Origin: Peromyscus leucopus
Lineage: Eukaryota; Chordata; Mammalia; Rodentia; Cricetidae
Assembly: GCF_004664715.2 (NCBI RefSeq)
Contig: NC_051073.1
Span: 66,685,164 to 66,749,163 of the forward strand
Reading direction: 5' to 3'
Length of the DNA: 64,000 nucleotides
Shown piece by piece: positions 1 to 8,170 of this stretch. A program made the position numbers and the translations under genes. The stretch's first letter is position 1. Each line of letters opens with the position of its first letter. The notes below the pieces were generated by a model that saw only the letters and a program-made list of their open reading frames with translations, did no database searches and was not told the DNA's origin.

Positions 1-1572
1 TCTGCAGAACTACCTCAGACAGGGAGGAGAGTGACTTTTCCAAGGCACTCACGGATTCCTCCAGTGCCTGGATATCGGTATGCATGGCAGCCTGGAGGTG
101 TCTGAACTGGTTGGTTTCCATGAGGGCAGTGGTACCTGTGCCTATTCCGGCGGCGACTCCTCCCATAGTTAATCCACCTAGTATCAGGGCCAGGGTTAGC
201 GAGACTGGCTCTCTTTTTCTGCGGGGGACCCCTGTTTCATACCGGGCATAGATATCTTCAGGTGTATGGTAGACTATCTTGGGGTACAGTTCTATGAGCA
301 CACAATAATCGGCCGTGTTGGCTAGTATTGAGGGGGAGATGCATGGTGTAAGTCCAGTGCTACAGGCCCAGTAAGTCCCGTTGGGAGCCGCGAGATAGTG
401 GGGTCCTGGAACAAGTGCCTGGGTGCGATTACACAGGTGTTGGTGGGTGTGGGGTACTGTCCCCAGACATAGTCCTTGTCCTGACACCTCAGAGATTGTG
501 AGCTTATGCTGAGGTGTCGAGGCACATTCTGACGGGGGTGAAGAAGAATTGGTGAAGCTTCCGACCACGGCCACCCCCTCATAATAGGGAGGTGTGGAGA
601 CTAGGCATAACCAGCACTCCTGAGTCCGATTTGGGTTGGTAACATTGAGGGCTGAGTAAGCGCCCTCTATAAGATTCAATAGCCGGTCTCCTGTCCCGAG
701 CCGTGGCGCCATGGAACCAGTCAGGATCCCAGTGGGCGTCCGGGGAGTGGGTATAAATCTGGATGGAGGTTTTTGATCCGCAAGGACCGAGCTGGGCCCA
801 CAGAGTTGGAGCGGACGGCGTCTACCTTGAGTTTGATGGTGAACCGTAACCCTCGATCGTAGTCATCCTCATATAGCCTGAGCCCCCATGTTCGACCCTG
901 CTGCCAGCCTACATAGGCCTTACCTGGGGCAGTGAAGGTTATCTTCAAGGGGAGTGAGAGTCCAGGGGTAAACGTGTCTTGCCCTGAGTTTGGGCGGAGG
1001 CTGGACTTGGGTGCGCAGAACCAACCGCCTGCGGCTCTGGTGAAGTTCCTCTCAAGTTTGATCAGGTCCCAGCTGGAGCTGGGTTTCCACCATGCAGAAC
1101 CGGTGGTCTCACAGCCCCAGCTTGCGCAAAAGAAGTCCCCCCTTCCCCCGCACCTCCTGGCAGTGACCCGGTCTCTCCCATCCCCTGGACACACATAAAA
1201 ATCATGTTGTGCCCACCTGCACCTGGACAGAGGGGTGCGACATCCCGCGGTTTGGACTGTGCCGGAGTGGGTGGATGCGTTTAGGTCCCTCAGGTTTACA
1301 TCCTCGATTCCCCAATCCCCCGAGCCCAGCGCCAGGTGACAAAAGTCAGGCGTAAGCATGGGCCACCAGGTCCATAGGACATGGTCTTGGGTAATATTCC
1401 AGACAAGGGTGCCCTCCTGGTTTAATATCTGCCAAGTAAGCCTCTTAACTAGGTGCGGGCTCTCTGCCGCCCTAGTCCCCTGGGGGTAGGCAGAGATTAA
1501 GAGGAGGGGGAGGAAGAGGAGCCACGGGCCAACCTTATTTTTAAGGGGTTTCGTGAGCGGCGCACTGTCCAT
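1..1572 (-). pseudogene. env: env: gammaretroviral envelope (SU and start of TM), one frameshift, 3' end outside window
   Basis: Encodes the envelope precursor that binds the receptor (SU) and fuses membranes (TM). The start ATG is at 1572-1570 and is followed by a hydrophobic signal peptide; the start overlaps the end of pol by 76 bases, as is usual in this genus. The SU N-terminal domain runs open to about 800. There the frame changes by one base next to a GGGCCC string, and the old frame stops at 721-723. Beyond it the other frame holds the proline-rich hinge, the CWLC disulphide-isomerase motif (605-616), several N-X-S/T sites, a furin site RRKR (212-223) and the TM fusion peptide with the start of its heptad region. 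About 70 TM residues are present before the window ends. I see no other stop in the two frames, so this is by far the best-kept gene of the provirus. Confidence 0.93.
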
Positions 1573-2350
1573 GTTGATTTTCTGGATCCCGCTGGGTCGG
1601 GTTCCCTGGCAGCCTTCATATGAGAGGCGTGGATCCATGCAGCAATCCCGTCGACCTTGAGTGCAGTGGGGGTGGTCAGCAAGACAGTGTAGGGCTTCTT
1701 CCATCGTGGCTCTAGGTTCTTGGTCTGGTGGCGCCGGACCCAGACGGAATCTCTAATCTGGAAGGGGTGGGGGACCACTGACCTGTCCAGCTGCTCCTGA
1801 TAGGCTCTAGCCAGTGGCTTCCAGATTTCCTTCTGCACCAGCTGGAGGGCCTGGAGATGTGCTTCCAAAGTGGGGCTGGTAGTAAAAGATGAGATATCAG
1901 GGTGAAGAAAATCTACAACAGGAGGTGGGGCCCCATACATGATCTCAGAAGGGGGTTAGGCCGTGTGGGCCAGGAGTATTTCGGGCTCAGTAGAGAGCCA
2001 AGGGAAGTAGGAGCACCCAATCTCTAGTGCCAGTTGCGTTAATTTGGTTAAAGTCTCCTTGATTGTTCTATCAGCTCGTTCTACCTGTCCTGAGCTCTGG
2101 GGGCGGTATGCACAATGAAGTTTCCAATCGATCCCCAGTAACCTGGCCACCTTCTGACTTACCTGGGAGACAAAGGCGGGCCCATTGTCTGACCCCAATA
2201 TCTGGGGTATTCCATACCTGGGAAAGATGTCATCCAGGAGTTTCTTGGTTACCACGTTAGCGGTCTCCTTCTTGGTAGGGGAGGCCTCTGTCCATCCATG
2301 ATGTAAGCTTGTCGCTCGGAGTTCCATTCCGCCCCCATTTTCTTTGCTAG
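1497..2350 (-). pseudogene. pol: pol 3' end: integrase remnant, missing N-terminus and first catalytic Asp
   Basis: Integrase inserts viral DNA into the host genome. Here the zinc-binding domain and the part of the core with the first catalytic Asp are absent; the sequence enters at the [13 protein letters not shown] region (about 2300). The second catalytic Asp is present in SDNGPAF (codon 2187-2189) and the catalytic Glu in SSGQVER (codon 2079-2081). A TAA at 1956-1958 interrupts the frame just before MYGAPPP. The C-terminal domain then stays open to its stop at 1497, overlapping the env start. The family and the losses are clear; the precise deletion joint near 2340-2350 is approximate. 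Confidence 0.92.
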
Positions 2351-2945
2351 TTCCTGGTCCTCCGGGCTTTCGCCATCCGGAGGGCCTGGGTTAGCGCGAT
2401 CAGCTCTGCCTTTTGGGCCGATGTTCCAGGTGGCAGTGGTGAGGTCCAAACTACCTCCGATTCGGTGGTGACGGCTGCTCCGGCCCTCTGTTCTCCTTCT
2501 TGGAGGAAGCTGCTCCCATCCGTGAACCAGATAAAATCTGAGTTCAACAGCGGTTGATCTGTTAGGTCAGAGCGTGTGCCATGGGCCTCCGCCAGAATCT
2601 GGAGGCAATTGTGCTCCTTGGATGGGTCTGGCAAGGGCAGCAGGGTTGCGGGGTTGAGGGAGACAACTGGTCCGAACACCACTCGGTCTGTGTCTAACAA
2701 CAGAGCCTGGTAGTGGGTCATCTGCCGGACTAGAGCTTCCACCGCATGGGAGGATAACACAGTTTATGGCTGTCCCAAAGTCAGTTTCCCTGCATCCTTG
2801 AGCAAAACAGCAATGGCGGCTACCATGCGCAGACAGGGGGGCCATCCTGCAGCTACCGGGCTTCCCTGGCCCCAGTCTCTGTACCAGCATTCCTTTTGCA
2901 AAGCCTGAGTTCTCATCCACGAACAGTTCAAAGGGCTAGGACTTG
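2351..2945 (-). pseudogene. pol: pol: RT connection domain and N-terminal half of RNase H, degraded
   Basis: This stretch aligns by eye with the connection domain and start of RNase H of gammaretroviral reverse transcriptase. [14 protein letters not shown] (about 2930-2890) opens it. The frame changes near 2860-2870, where a short piece also seems missing, and [16 protein letters not shown] follows. A TAA at 2764-2766 interrupts it. RNase H keeps its first Asp (TDGSS, codon 2518-2520) and Glu (AELIAL, codon 2404-2406), then breaks off near 2350 and joins integrase, so the rest of its catalytic residues are gone. The upstream polymerase domain (fingers and palm with the catalytic Asp pair) is wholly missing. 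It cannot make an active enzyme. Confidence 0.9.
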
Positions 2946-3180
2946 TAGGGGGGGTCCCTTTGGGTCCTGTCCAGATGCCAGCTGAACCTTTTTCTTGGTG
3001 GTCCATCAATACCTCCTGCTACCTGTGGCCCCCTGGACCAAAGCTGTGTGGTCACTGAGAGAGCCTCCGGTATGGCTCAGGACTGAATGTTGAGCCCCGA
3101 TGTCCACTAGGAAGGTCACTGGCTGCCCCCCAATCTTGAGAGTTATCCTAGGCTGGGGGGGGCTCCTGGCCGTGACCTCC
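2946..3180 (-). pseudogene. pol: pol 5' end: retroviral aspartic protease remnant
   Basis: The protease cuts Gag and Gag-Pol during maturation. The fold's start is visible as [17 protein letters not shown], followed by the active-site turn. The usual Asp-Thr-Gly is here Asp-Ile-Gly (codons 3096-3104), which should kill catalysis. A TGA at 3006-3008 stands where an Arg codon would be expected (a CpG-type change). Homology ends near 2950, where a deletion joins it to the RT connection domain. The frame differs from that of NC upstream; the switch falls at a run of eight G on the plus strand (3155-3162), a likely slippage site. Confidence 0.9.
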
Positions 3181-3183
3181 CTA
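3172..3183 (-). other. Gag stop codon UAG with readthrough-type downstream context
   Basis: The UAG at 3181-3183 ends the gag frame after a leucine-rich NC tail and is followed directly by GGAGGTCA. In murine leukaemia viruses Gag-Pol is made by suppression of just such a UAG, helped by a pseudoknot downstream. The context is kept here although the reading frames on both sides are broken. Function is inferred from family knowledge. Confidence 0.75.
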
Positions 3184-3735
3184 ATCCTCCAGATTGAGGA
3201 GGCCCTTGGCCCTTGGCTTAGTTCTCCAAGACCCTTGAGGCTTCTTTGATCAGTCAGGAGCCCAATGTCCTCTCTGTTTACAGTAAGCACACTGGTCTTT
3301 GTCAAGCGGTGTCCTTCTTTGATCTCCCGTCCTAACTCCCTCTCTGACCTGTCCCTGAGACATTACAGTGGCCAGGACTTTTTTTTTTTCTTTTTCCCTC
3401 TCCCTCCATGTCTCTGTTTCTCGCCCTCCCTTCCTCCTGCTCGCTCTCCGCTCTCGTTCTCTCGCTCTCTTTTCTCTCTCTCACTTTTTCTGTCTCTCTT
3501 ATTAAACATTTTTCTCTCTAAGTCTTCCCAAAAACGCTGCCGGCGTCTCTTCCTGGTAACCTGAGCCGAATTGGTAGGGGGTCTATTGGCCCCTCGGAGA
3601 CCCGCTAAGAGCAACTGGCGATAGAGACGTAGGTGCTCCCTACCTTCGGGGTCGCGGAGTCCCAGTTCGGGCGGGTGAGGGGAAAGGCTGCATCAATGAC
3701 CCTCGCAGGCGACCGGCAATTGGGGAGGGAGCCGG
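3184..3735 (-). pseudogene. gag: gag 3' part: C-terminal half of capsid plus nucleocapsid, broken
   Basis: Capsid forms the virion core and nucleocapsid binds the genome. The CA part begins around FPLTRPNWD (about 3690-3665). It changes frame near 3645-3655 and continues as [19 protein letters not shown] highly charged Arg/Glu/Lys helix follows (3363-3560), visible as a purine-rich strand. NC shows [10 protein letters not shown], but the last cysteine position of the CCHC knuckle is a TGA (3250-3252), so the zinc knuckle is lost. MA, p12 and the N-terminal CA domain are not found; rRNA-like GC-rich DNA lies there instead. The upstream joint, between about 3735 and 3789, is not resolved. Confidence 0.88.
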
Positions 3736-3788
3736 GGCCTCTCTGTAGAAGCGGTTCGGAGGCCGCTGCAGGAGCCGCCGGTCCCTCC

Positions 3789-4015
3789 AGTGCTGTCGGG
3801 GGGGGGGGCTGTAACACTCCGGGCGGGGTGACTCGGCGTCCACGGGTGACGCCGCCCCCGAGCCACCTTCCCCACACCGGGCCCTCCCAGCCGTCCCGGA
3901 GCCGGTCGCGGCACACCGCCGCGGTGGAAGTGCGCTCGGCGCCGGTCGCCGGCCGGGGGGCAGTCCCCCGCCGACCCCATCCCCGGCCCCGCCTGCGCGC
4001 CCCCGCCACATCCTG
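3789..4015 (-). pseudogene. 28S rRNA fragment, D2 / ES7 region, inside the provirus
   Basis: On the minus strand this reads as mammalian 28S expansion segment D2. Recognisable strings are CGACCGGCTCCGGGACGGC (around 3895-3915), CTTCCACCGCGGCGG (about 3917-3931), and GAGTGTTACAGCCCCCC followed by GACAGCACT near 3789-3825. I identify these from knowledge of the 28S sequence, not from an alignment. The middle (3835-3860) differs, as expected for a fast-evolving expansion segment or an internal loss. Orientation is the rRNA sense, the same as the provirus. It is not a functional rRNA gene. Confidence 0.85.
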
Positions 4016-4035
4016 CGCCCGCCGCCGCCGCCGCC

Positions 4036-4335
4036 GTGGGCCTTCGCGATCGGATTCCCCTGGTCCGCACCGGTTCTAAGTCGGCTGCTAGGCGCCAGCC
4101 TAGGCGAGGCGCCCCGCGGAAAACCGTGGCCCGGGGGGGGGCGGACCCAGCGGGGGAAGACCGGCGCAGCCCCAACCCCCTGCCCGCGCGGGAGACGCGG
4201 ACGGCCGGGGAGAGCGGGGAGCGAGGAGGGGAGGCCCCCCCCCAGCGCCGCCCTGGACCCCCGCGACCGCGCCGCGGCCGCGCGGACGGGAGGAGGCACG
4301 GGGCGCACCGGCGCCCGCCTCCGCGGGAGCGGCGG
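4036..4335 (-). pseudogene. 28S rRNA fragment, end of D8 / ES27 and adjoining conserved core, inside the provirus
   Basis: The minus strand holds GCCGACTTAGAACCGGTGCG and GACCAGGGGAATCCGA (about 4050-4086), one of the most conserved parts of 28S rRNA, preceded by GGCGCCTAGCA and the GC-rich end of the D8 (ES27) expansion. After AATCCGA about 20 conserved bases are missing and the sequence resumes at TCGCGAAGGCC (4038-4048). The firm match is about 4036-4155. The GC-rich part 4156-4335 fits ES27 in composition but I cannot place it base by base. A CCG run at 4018-4035 separates it from the D2 piece. Confidence 0.85.
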
Positions 4336-4533
4336 AACGCGGGGAGAGGAAACGACACGCTGGTGGAGGGGTCGGGAGGAACAGGGAGTGGGAGAGATCT
4401 GCCGATCCGGCTTCCTATGACTGTTTCTAGGAGGAGAACGGTTAAACAGAAAACACAGAACGACAGACAAACACAAATGAGACTAACACGCGCTGCGCGG
4501 CTTCGGTTCCAAACCGAAAGCAAAACCAGAAAA

Positions 4534-4581
4534 ACCGTTCCCCAGAGGGGACTTCAGACCGTGCCCCAGAGGGGACTTCAG
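4534..4581 (-). repeat. 24-bp tandem duplication in the retroviral leader
   Basis: Two copies of a 24-base unit lie at 4534-4557 and 4558-4581 with one mismatch (T/G). Each contains the inverted string CCCCAGAGGGG, so each copy could form a small hairpin. It lies in the presumed packaging region. Confidence 0.9.
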
Positions 4582-4747
4582 AGACCCGTGGAACGTCTTC
4601 CAGGGTCGCAGTGGCGAAGTCCAAGCCCGTCGGCTCCTTCAGTTCCACTGACACAGACAGATTCAGGCCCGCAAACAGACAACATTCAACATTCAGACAA
4701 ACCAACAACACTCAAACAGGACAGAGATGACATACACCAAGGCCGGC

Positions 4748-4760
4748 CGGCTTACCTCCT
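4748..4760 (-). promoter_or_regulatory. Major splice donor of the provirus
   Basis: On the minus strand CAGGAG|GTAAGCC puts the donor GT at 4755-4754, about 40 bases after the primer site. This is the place and the form of the donor used to make env mRNA in murine-type gammaretroviruses. Confidence 0.8.
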
Positions 4761-4796
4761 GACAGTGGGTCGGTGGTCCCGAGGCGGGGGTCTCCG

Positions 4797-4814
4797 ATCC
4801 CGGACGAGCCCCCA
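4797..4814 (-). promoter_or_regulatory. Primer binding site, tRNA-Pro type
   Basis: The minus strand reads TGGGGGCTCGTCCGGGAT, an 18-base match to the complement of the tRNA-Pro 3' end used by many gammaretroviruses. Two bases separate it from the LTR end at 4817. Confidence 0.95.
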
Positions 4815-4907
4815 AATGAAAGACCCCCGAAGGTAGTCTTCCCTCTGGAGAGACCCTCGCCCAGAGATCACACCGAGACCATAAGTCAGATGCAAACAGC
4901 AAGAGGC

Positions 4908-4913
4908 TTTATT
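4908..4913 (-). terminator. Polyadenylation signal AATAAA in R
   Basis: AATAAA on the minus strand at 4913-4908, followed by TTGCTGTTTGCATC, in the R/U5 position typical of gammaretroviruses. Confidence 0.85.
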
Positions 4914-4992
4914 CAGGAACACGGGTACCCGGGGCGACACAGTCACTCAAGAGGCTCAAGAGACTGGCGCGCCGATGGGCTGGAGTGGAGGG

Positions 4993-5062
4993 TTTTTATA
5001 GGGTCGGGCAGCAGAAGGGCGGGTACAGAAGCGAGAAGCATGGTTTACAGGGTTCTGATTGG
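4993..5062 (-). promoter_or_regulatory. LTR promoter: CCAAT box and TATA box
   Basis: CCAAT lies at 5062-5058 and TATAAAAA at 5000-4993 on the minus strand. The predicted transcript start is near 4971, about 25 bases after the TATA box, at the R boundary. Confidence 0.85.
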
Positions 5063-5312
5063 ACGATTCATATGAGGCCAGGTTCAAACTCAGGACAGTT
5101 CGTGGTTTTTCCCCGAGCTCGACACGCCTGCTGACTTGGCTCTTATCTAGGGTACAAGTTGTTTTTCTGACCTTTTAGTTCCCTGTTCTGAGGCCAGGTG
5201 GCCGACCACAGATACCCTGTTTGTTCCCATGTCCTCTAACTGAACTTTCCCCGTACTTTTCAGGCCTTGCTCAAAATGGCGTTAGGCTAAGCAAGTATGC
5301 TGGGGTCTTTCA

Positions 5313-6267
5313 ACGTCATTATTTGGGAGCTGGCAGTCCAAAGAAAGACCTGCTAGAAGGTCCCACAGTGTTCCACAGTGCCAGAGTCCTGGAATCAGAG
5401 GGCAAGACAGTGTGAAGCTCTAAATACCGCCACCAGGTAAAACACACCATTCGTGTTTTCTTCTGGCGCTTTTCACACGTTGGAGATGTGGGACAAACAA
5501 CGGAAATGAAAGACATTTGCATGTCCATGCACAATAGTTCTTATAAAATAGCACAATGGGCAGCAGGTGATTGGAGCTAATTAAAATCATCGGGGACTGT
5601 AAAAATCCTTCGGTCAATGTGGCCTAGGGGATGAGCATGCTGGCCTGCTGCCGGATTCACACGTCCATCTCAATATCAGATCAGCAGACTTGCTGATCTA
5701 TTAGAAGTGGCTTTTGATTATTAAAGATAAAATTAAGGAGAGATTGACCATGAGAAGTGAACACTTGACTGAGGAGATAATTGGATTCTCAACTTCATTC
5801 CTGTCCTTGTCACGGATGAACTCTTGACCGTGCTGTGTCAGGAGAGGTGGGAAGGTGCATTCTGTCTCTGCTGGGCAGAGTGGGTGACAGGTAACCGTGG
5901 CAGGGGCTCGAGCTCCCTGATCTCTTGTGTTTTTATCTTGAGGAAGATGGACTGCTTTGGGCGAAGGTGGGCACTGTCACAGTTTAACAAGTAGTAAATT
6001 CTTAGAACATTGCCTGGCGAGTTAGATGTAGTATGTATGAGCGGTTATCACCGCTATCCCTGGAGTGCATACATGGCTGGTAAACAGAAACTTGGAAGAA
6101 CAAGTGGAAATGGGCCTTTGATAAAACCAGTTTACGAAAGGAGATGAAACATATTATATTTCCATATAAATAGAATTCTAAATCCTGTTAGTAAGAAATT
6201 ATAGCATGATGTTTGCTTCAAAAATTATTGAAGGTATTGGCCTGTGTAAATGTTGATAGAAAATTTT
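5313..6267. other. Single-copy flank of the provirus, no gene seen
   Basis: Ordinary mixed-composition DNA. Only short chance reading frames with no family resemblance and no recognised repeat. Confidence 0.5.
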
Positions 6268-6339
6268 TCTTTCTCTCTGTGTGTCTCTCTGTCTCTCTGT
6301 GTGTCTCTCTGTCTCTCTGTCTCTCTCTCTGTCTCTCTC

Positions 6340-6397
<58 letters not shown>

Positions 6398-6410
6398 TCT
6401 TCTCTCTCTC
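6268..6410 (+). repeat. (TC)n with interspersed TCTG/TGTC units, microsatellite
   Basis: About 143 bases of pure pyrimidine-rich CT repeat, the first half broken at regular places by G (tctctctg, gtgtctctct). Reading frames through it (Leu/Ser or Arg/Glu repeats) are artefacts. Confidence 0.98.
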
Positions 6411-7017
6411 AATTGAACTGGCTAGAAAACTTAGCCAGGAACAAATCATTCCATCCAGGAAACTGAATCAATGAAGCCACAGGCTTTGCTCAAGTGACCT
6501 CTTTCTCTACCCAAACTGATTGACGGATGCCAATTAGGACCACGGAGCCGGCTCACCAGACATTTTCCGAGGCTGCCAGGAGCAGGGCCCCTCGTTCATC
6601 TTTAAGCAAGTCTTTGCTCTTCCCAGGGACGATTGGTGCTTGTTTTCTTAGTGTGAAACCTTGAATACCGACTCCCTTCAGACAGTCAGAGCAACTGTCA
6701 GGGATCCTGGGGCTACTGAGTCTTGGCATGGGTTTTTAGCCAGCTCGGAGTGGCAGCTCAGGGGCTGTAGCCTGAGGCTGCATAAAAGTACTGTGTAGGG
6801 AGGTGGCTTCTGGTGGGTGGTGTGGCATGTGCATGTTTAGAGCTGACAGCATGGCAGCTCCCTGGCAGGCTACTACACAGTTTGTCACTTCTCTGTCAGG
6901 TGCACAGAGAGCACATGAGACACCGCCGTCAGAGCCCCACACTCTGAGTTCATTGTTCATGGCCTCCTAGTGCACTATGGTGGTCTCAGCACATGAGGCT
7001 GACCACGTGTGTCGTGT
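6411..7017. other. No gene seen
   Basis: Single-copy-like DNA without recognised repeat or coding signature. Confidence 0.4.
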
Positions 7018-7345
7018 ATATTCATTATTCTCCGTATTGCTGTGACCAAACCCTTGGCAAGAAGCCATTGAAGGAAGGGTTGATGGTGGCTCACAGGTGG
7101 AGGAGGGTTCAGTCCACCACGGTGACAAAGGCAAGGCAGAGTTACAGAGACTCTGTTGCCCGGCCTGTTACATCGTCAGCCGTTTGCGAAGCATAGACCG
7201 GGGCTGGAACCATGGTTAAGATATAACCTTCTAGCCACACCCCTGCCATCCCATATTCTCCTGCCAAGCCCCACATCCAAGAGAAGACTCTACAATCTCC
7301 CAGATGGTGCCCCAAAGTAGTAACCAAGTATTCAAGCTTAAGTCT
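7018..7345 (-). mobile_element. ERVL/MaLR-like rodent LTR fragment, old
   Basis: Matches by eye the pattern of the repeat family at 25526 and 42174: TATTGCTGTGACCAAAC, then GAAGGAAGGGTT, GTGGCTCACAG and, at the end, CCAAGTATTCAAG. It is diverged, and no target duplication is visible. Confidence 0.5.
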
Positions 7346-7792
7346 GTCAGGATGTTGTCCATTCCAACCCATCCCATCACGTATGATACACCCGGGGTCT
7401 GAAGGCAAAGAGTACCAACATCTCCATCCTGGAAAGAATGGATCTGATCATGTCACCACCTTCACTGAGCATTTCAACCACCGGCAGACAGAGTGTAAGT
7501 CCGTGAGCCTTGGCATCACATGGCCCCGCCTTTCAGCCCTCATCCCCACGCCTCCCTCCCTCTCTGACACAGCCACCCTAGGTCTCTATGCCATATGTTT
7601 CAGCTGCTCTGAGCAACTTACAATTCCCTGGCCCTGACAGACGGCAGCTCGCTTCCATGTCCGTCATATCCACCCCACCCCACCCCCCGCCACCTGTTTC
7701 AAAAGTGAGAGCTCCTTGTATGTCAAGGGCAGCTCTGCACCACTTCAACATGCAAGTGGTGTTTTCCTTTTCATGACTTTTTTCTTTAATTG

Positions 7793-7794
<2 letters not shown>
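7346..7794. other. No gene seen
   Basis: Single-copy-like DNA with a C-rich patch (7669-7692). Short frames here have no family resemblance. Confidence 0.4.
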
Positions 7795-7841
<47 letters not shown>

Positions 7842-7850
7842 TGTGTGTGT
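7795..7850 (+). repeat. (GT)n microsatellite
   Basis: About 28 GT units with one A interruption; it abuts a B4-like SINE. Confidence 0.98.
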
Positions 7851-7857
7851 CACAGAA

Positions 7858-8170
7858 AGAGAGAGACTGGGAGGGGTGTGATTTGTCTGTACATGAGCTT
7901 AGGTGCGCAAGAGCCACAGCATTTCTATGATGATGGATGCCATCTTCGGGTGTCACACCCTGCCTTCCACTTGGTTTGAGACAGGGGTCTTTTGTTGCAC
8001 GCCACTGCAGAAGACAGGTTAGCAGCCCTCCACCCCTCCACAAGATCCCTAGATTCTCCTGTCTCCTCCCTTCTCGCTGAGGGGGCACCAGGATTACACA
8101 TTTTATGTGGGTTCTGAACTGGGGGCCTGAATGCTCGCACAGCAATTGCTTAATCCATTGAGCATGAACC
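7858..8170 (-). mobile_element. B4-like SINE, antisense
   Basis: Contains the usual antisense order: GAGACAGGGGTCTT, CACCAGGATTACACA, then GCAATTGCTTAATCCATTGAGC at the tRNA-like end. The adjoining GT repeat fits the SINE's tail. Confidence 0.65.

Larger units (their letters stand above)
4336..4796 (-). other. Retroviral 5' leader (packaging region) downstream of the primer site
   Basis: Between the primer binding site and the rRNA insert lies about 460 bases of leader, rich in GT and TCTG strings on the minus strand. It includes the self-complementary string CGGTTTGGAACCG (4503-4515). In gammaretroviruses this region carries the dimerisation and packaging signals before the gag start. No gag ATG context can be assigned, since MA is absent. 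The lower boundary with the rRNA-like DNA is approximate (4336-4400). Confidence 0.7.
1..5312 (-). mobile_element. Gammaretroviral (MLV-like, class I) endogenous provirus, truncated by window edge
   Basis: Read on the minus strand the order is LTR, tRNA-Pro primer site, splice donor, leader, gag, pol, env, which is the simple gammaretrovirus layout. The 5' LTR is complete (4817-5312). The 3' LTR and most of TM lie beyond position 1, so the 4-bp target duplication expected after 5312 (acgt at 5313-5316) cannot be confirmed. Gag has lost MA, p12 and the start of CA, and that place is taken by GC-rich DNA containing 28S rRNA pieces. Pol has lost the polymerase part of RT and the centre of RNase H-integrase. 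Env is open apart from one frameshift. The copy cannot code for its own replication but keeps cis elements, so it could once have been carried by a helper virus. Confidence 0.95.
4817..5312 (-). mobile_element. 5' LTR of the gammaretroviral provirus, 496 bp
   Basis: The ends are an 11-bp perfect inverted repeat: TGAAAGACCCC at 4817-4827 and GGGGTCTTTCA at 5302-5312. U3 (about 5312-4972) holds CCAAT and TATA boxes, R starts near a GCGCCAGTCT string at about 4970, and a polyadenylation signal lies at 4908-4913. Both the U3 start and the R sequence resemble murine leukaemia virus LTRs. I see no tandem enhancer repeat in U3. Confidence 0.95.

Noticed and set aside
932..1198. Plus-strand frame over env
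   Set aside because: Shadow of the minus-strand env frame.
3605..4009. Open frame joining the D2-like rRNA piece to the CA remnant
   Set aside because: It is open only because the insert is GC-rich. It loses the CA frame at the frameshift near 3650 and has no leader or MA features, so I do not call it a gene.
4036..4335. A functional rDNA unit
   Set aside because: Only partial 28S pieces are present, out of order, inside a provirus, with no 18S, 5.8S or spacer.
3640..4523. Two overlapping minus-strand open frames of 276-278 codons and a plus frame of 266 codons (4036-4836)
   Set aside because: They run through the GC-rich rRNA-like insert and leader, where stop codons are rare. The products are Arg/Pro/Gly-rich in all frames, and no gag start or MA motif is present.
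5313..5316. ACGT as the 4-bp target duplication of the provirus
   Set aside because: The other end lies outside the window, so it cannot be confirmed.
6213..6474. Leu/Ser and Arg/Glu repeat frames
   Set aside because: Translation of the CT/GA microsatellite.
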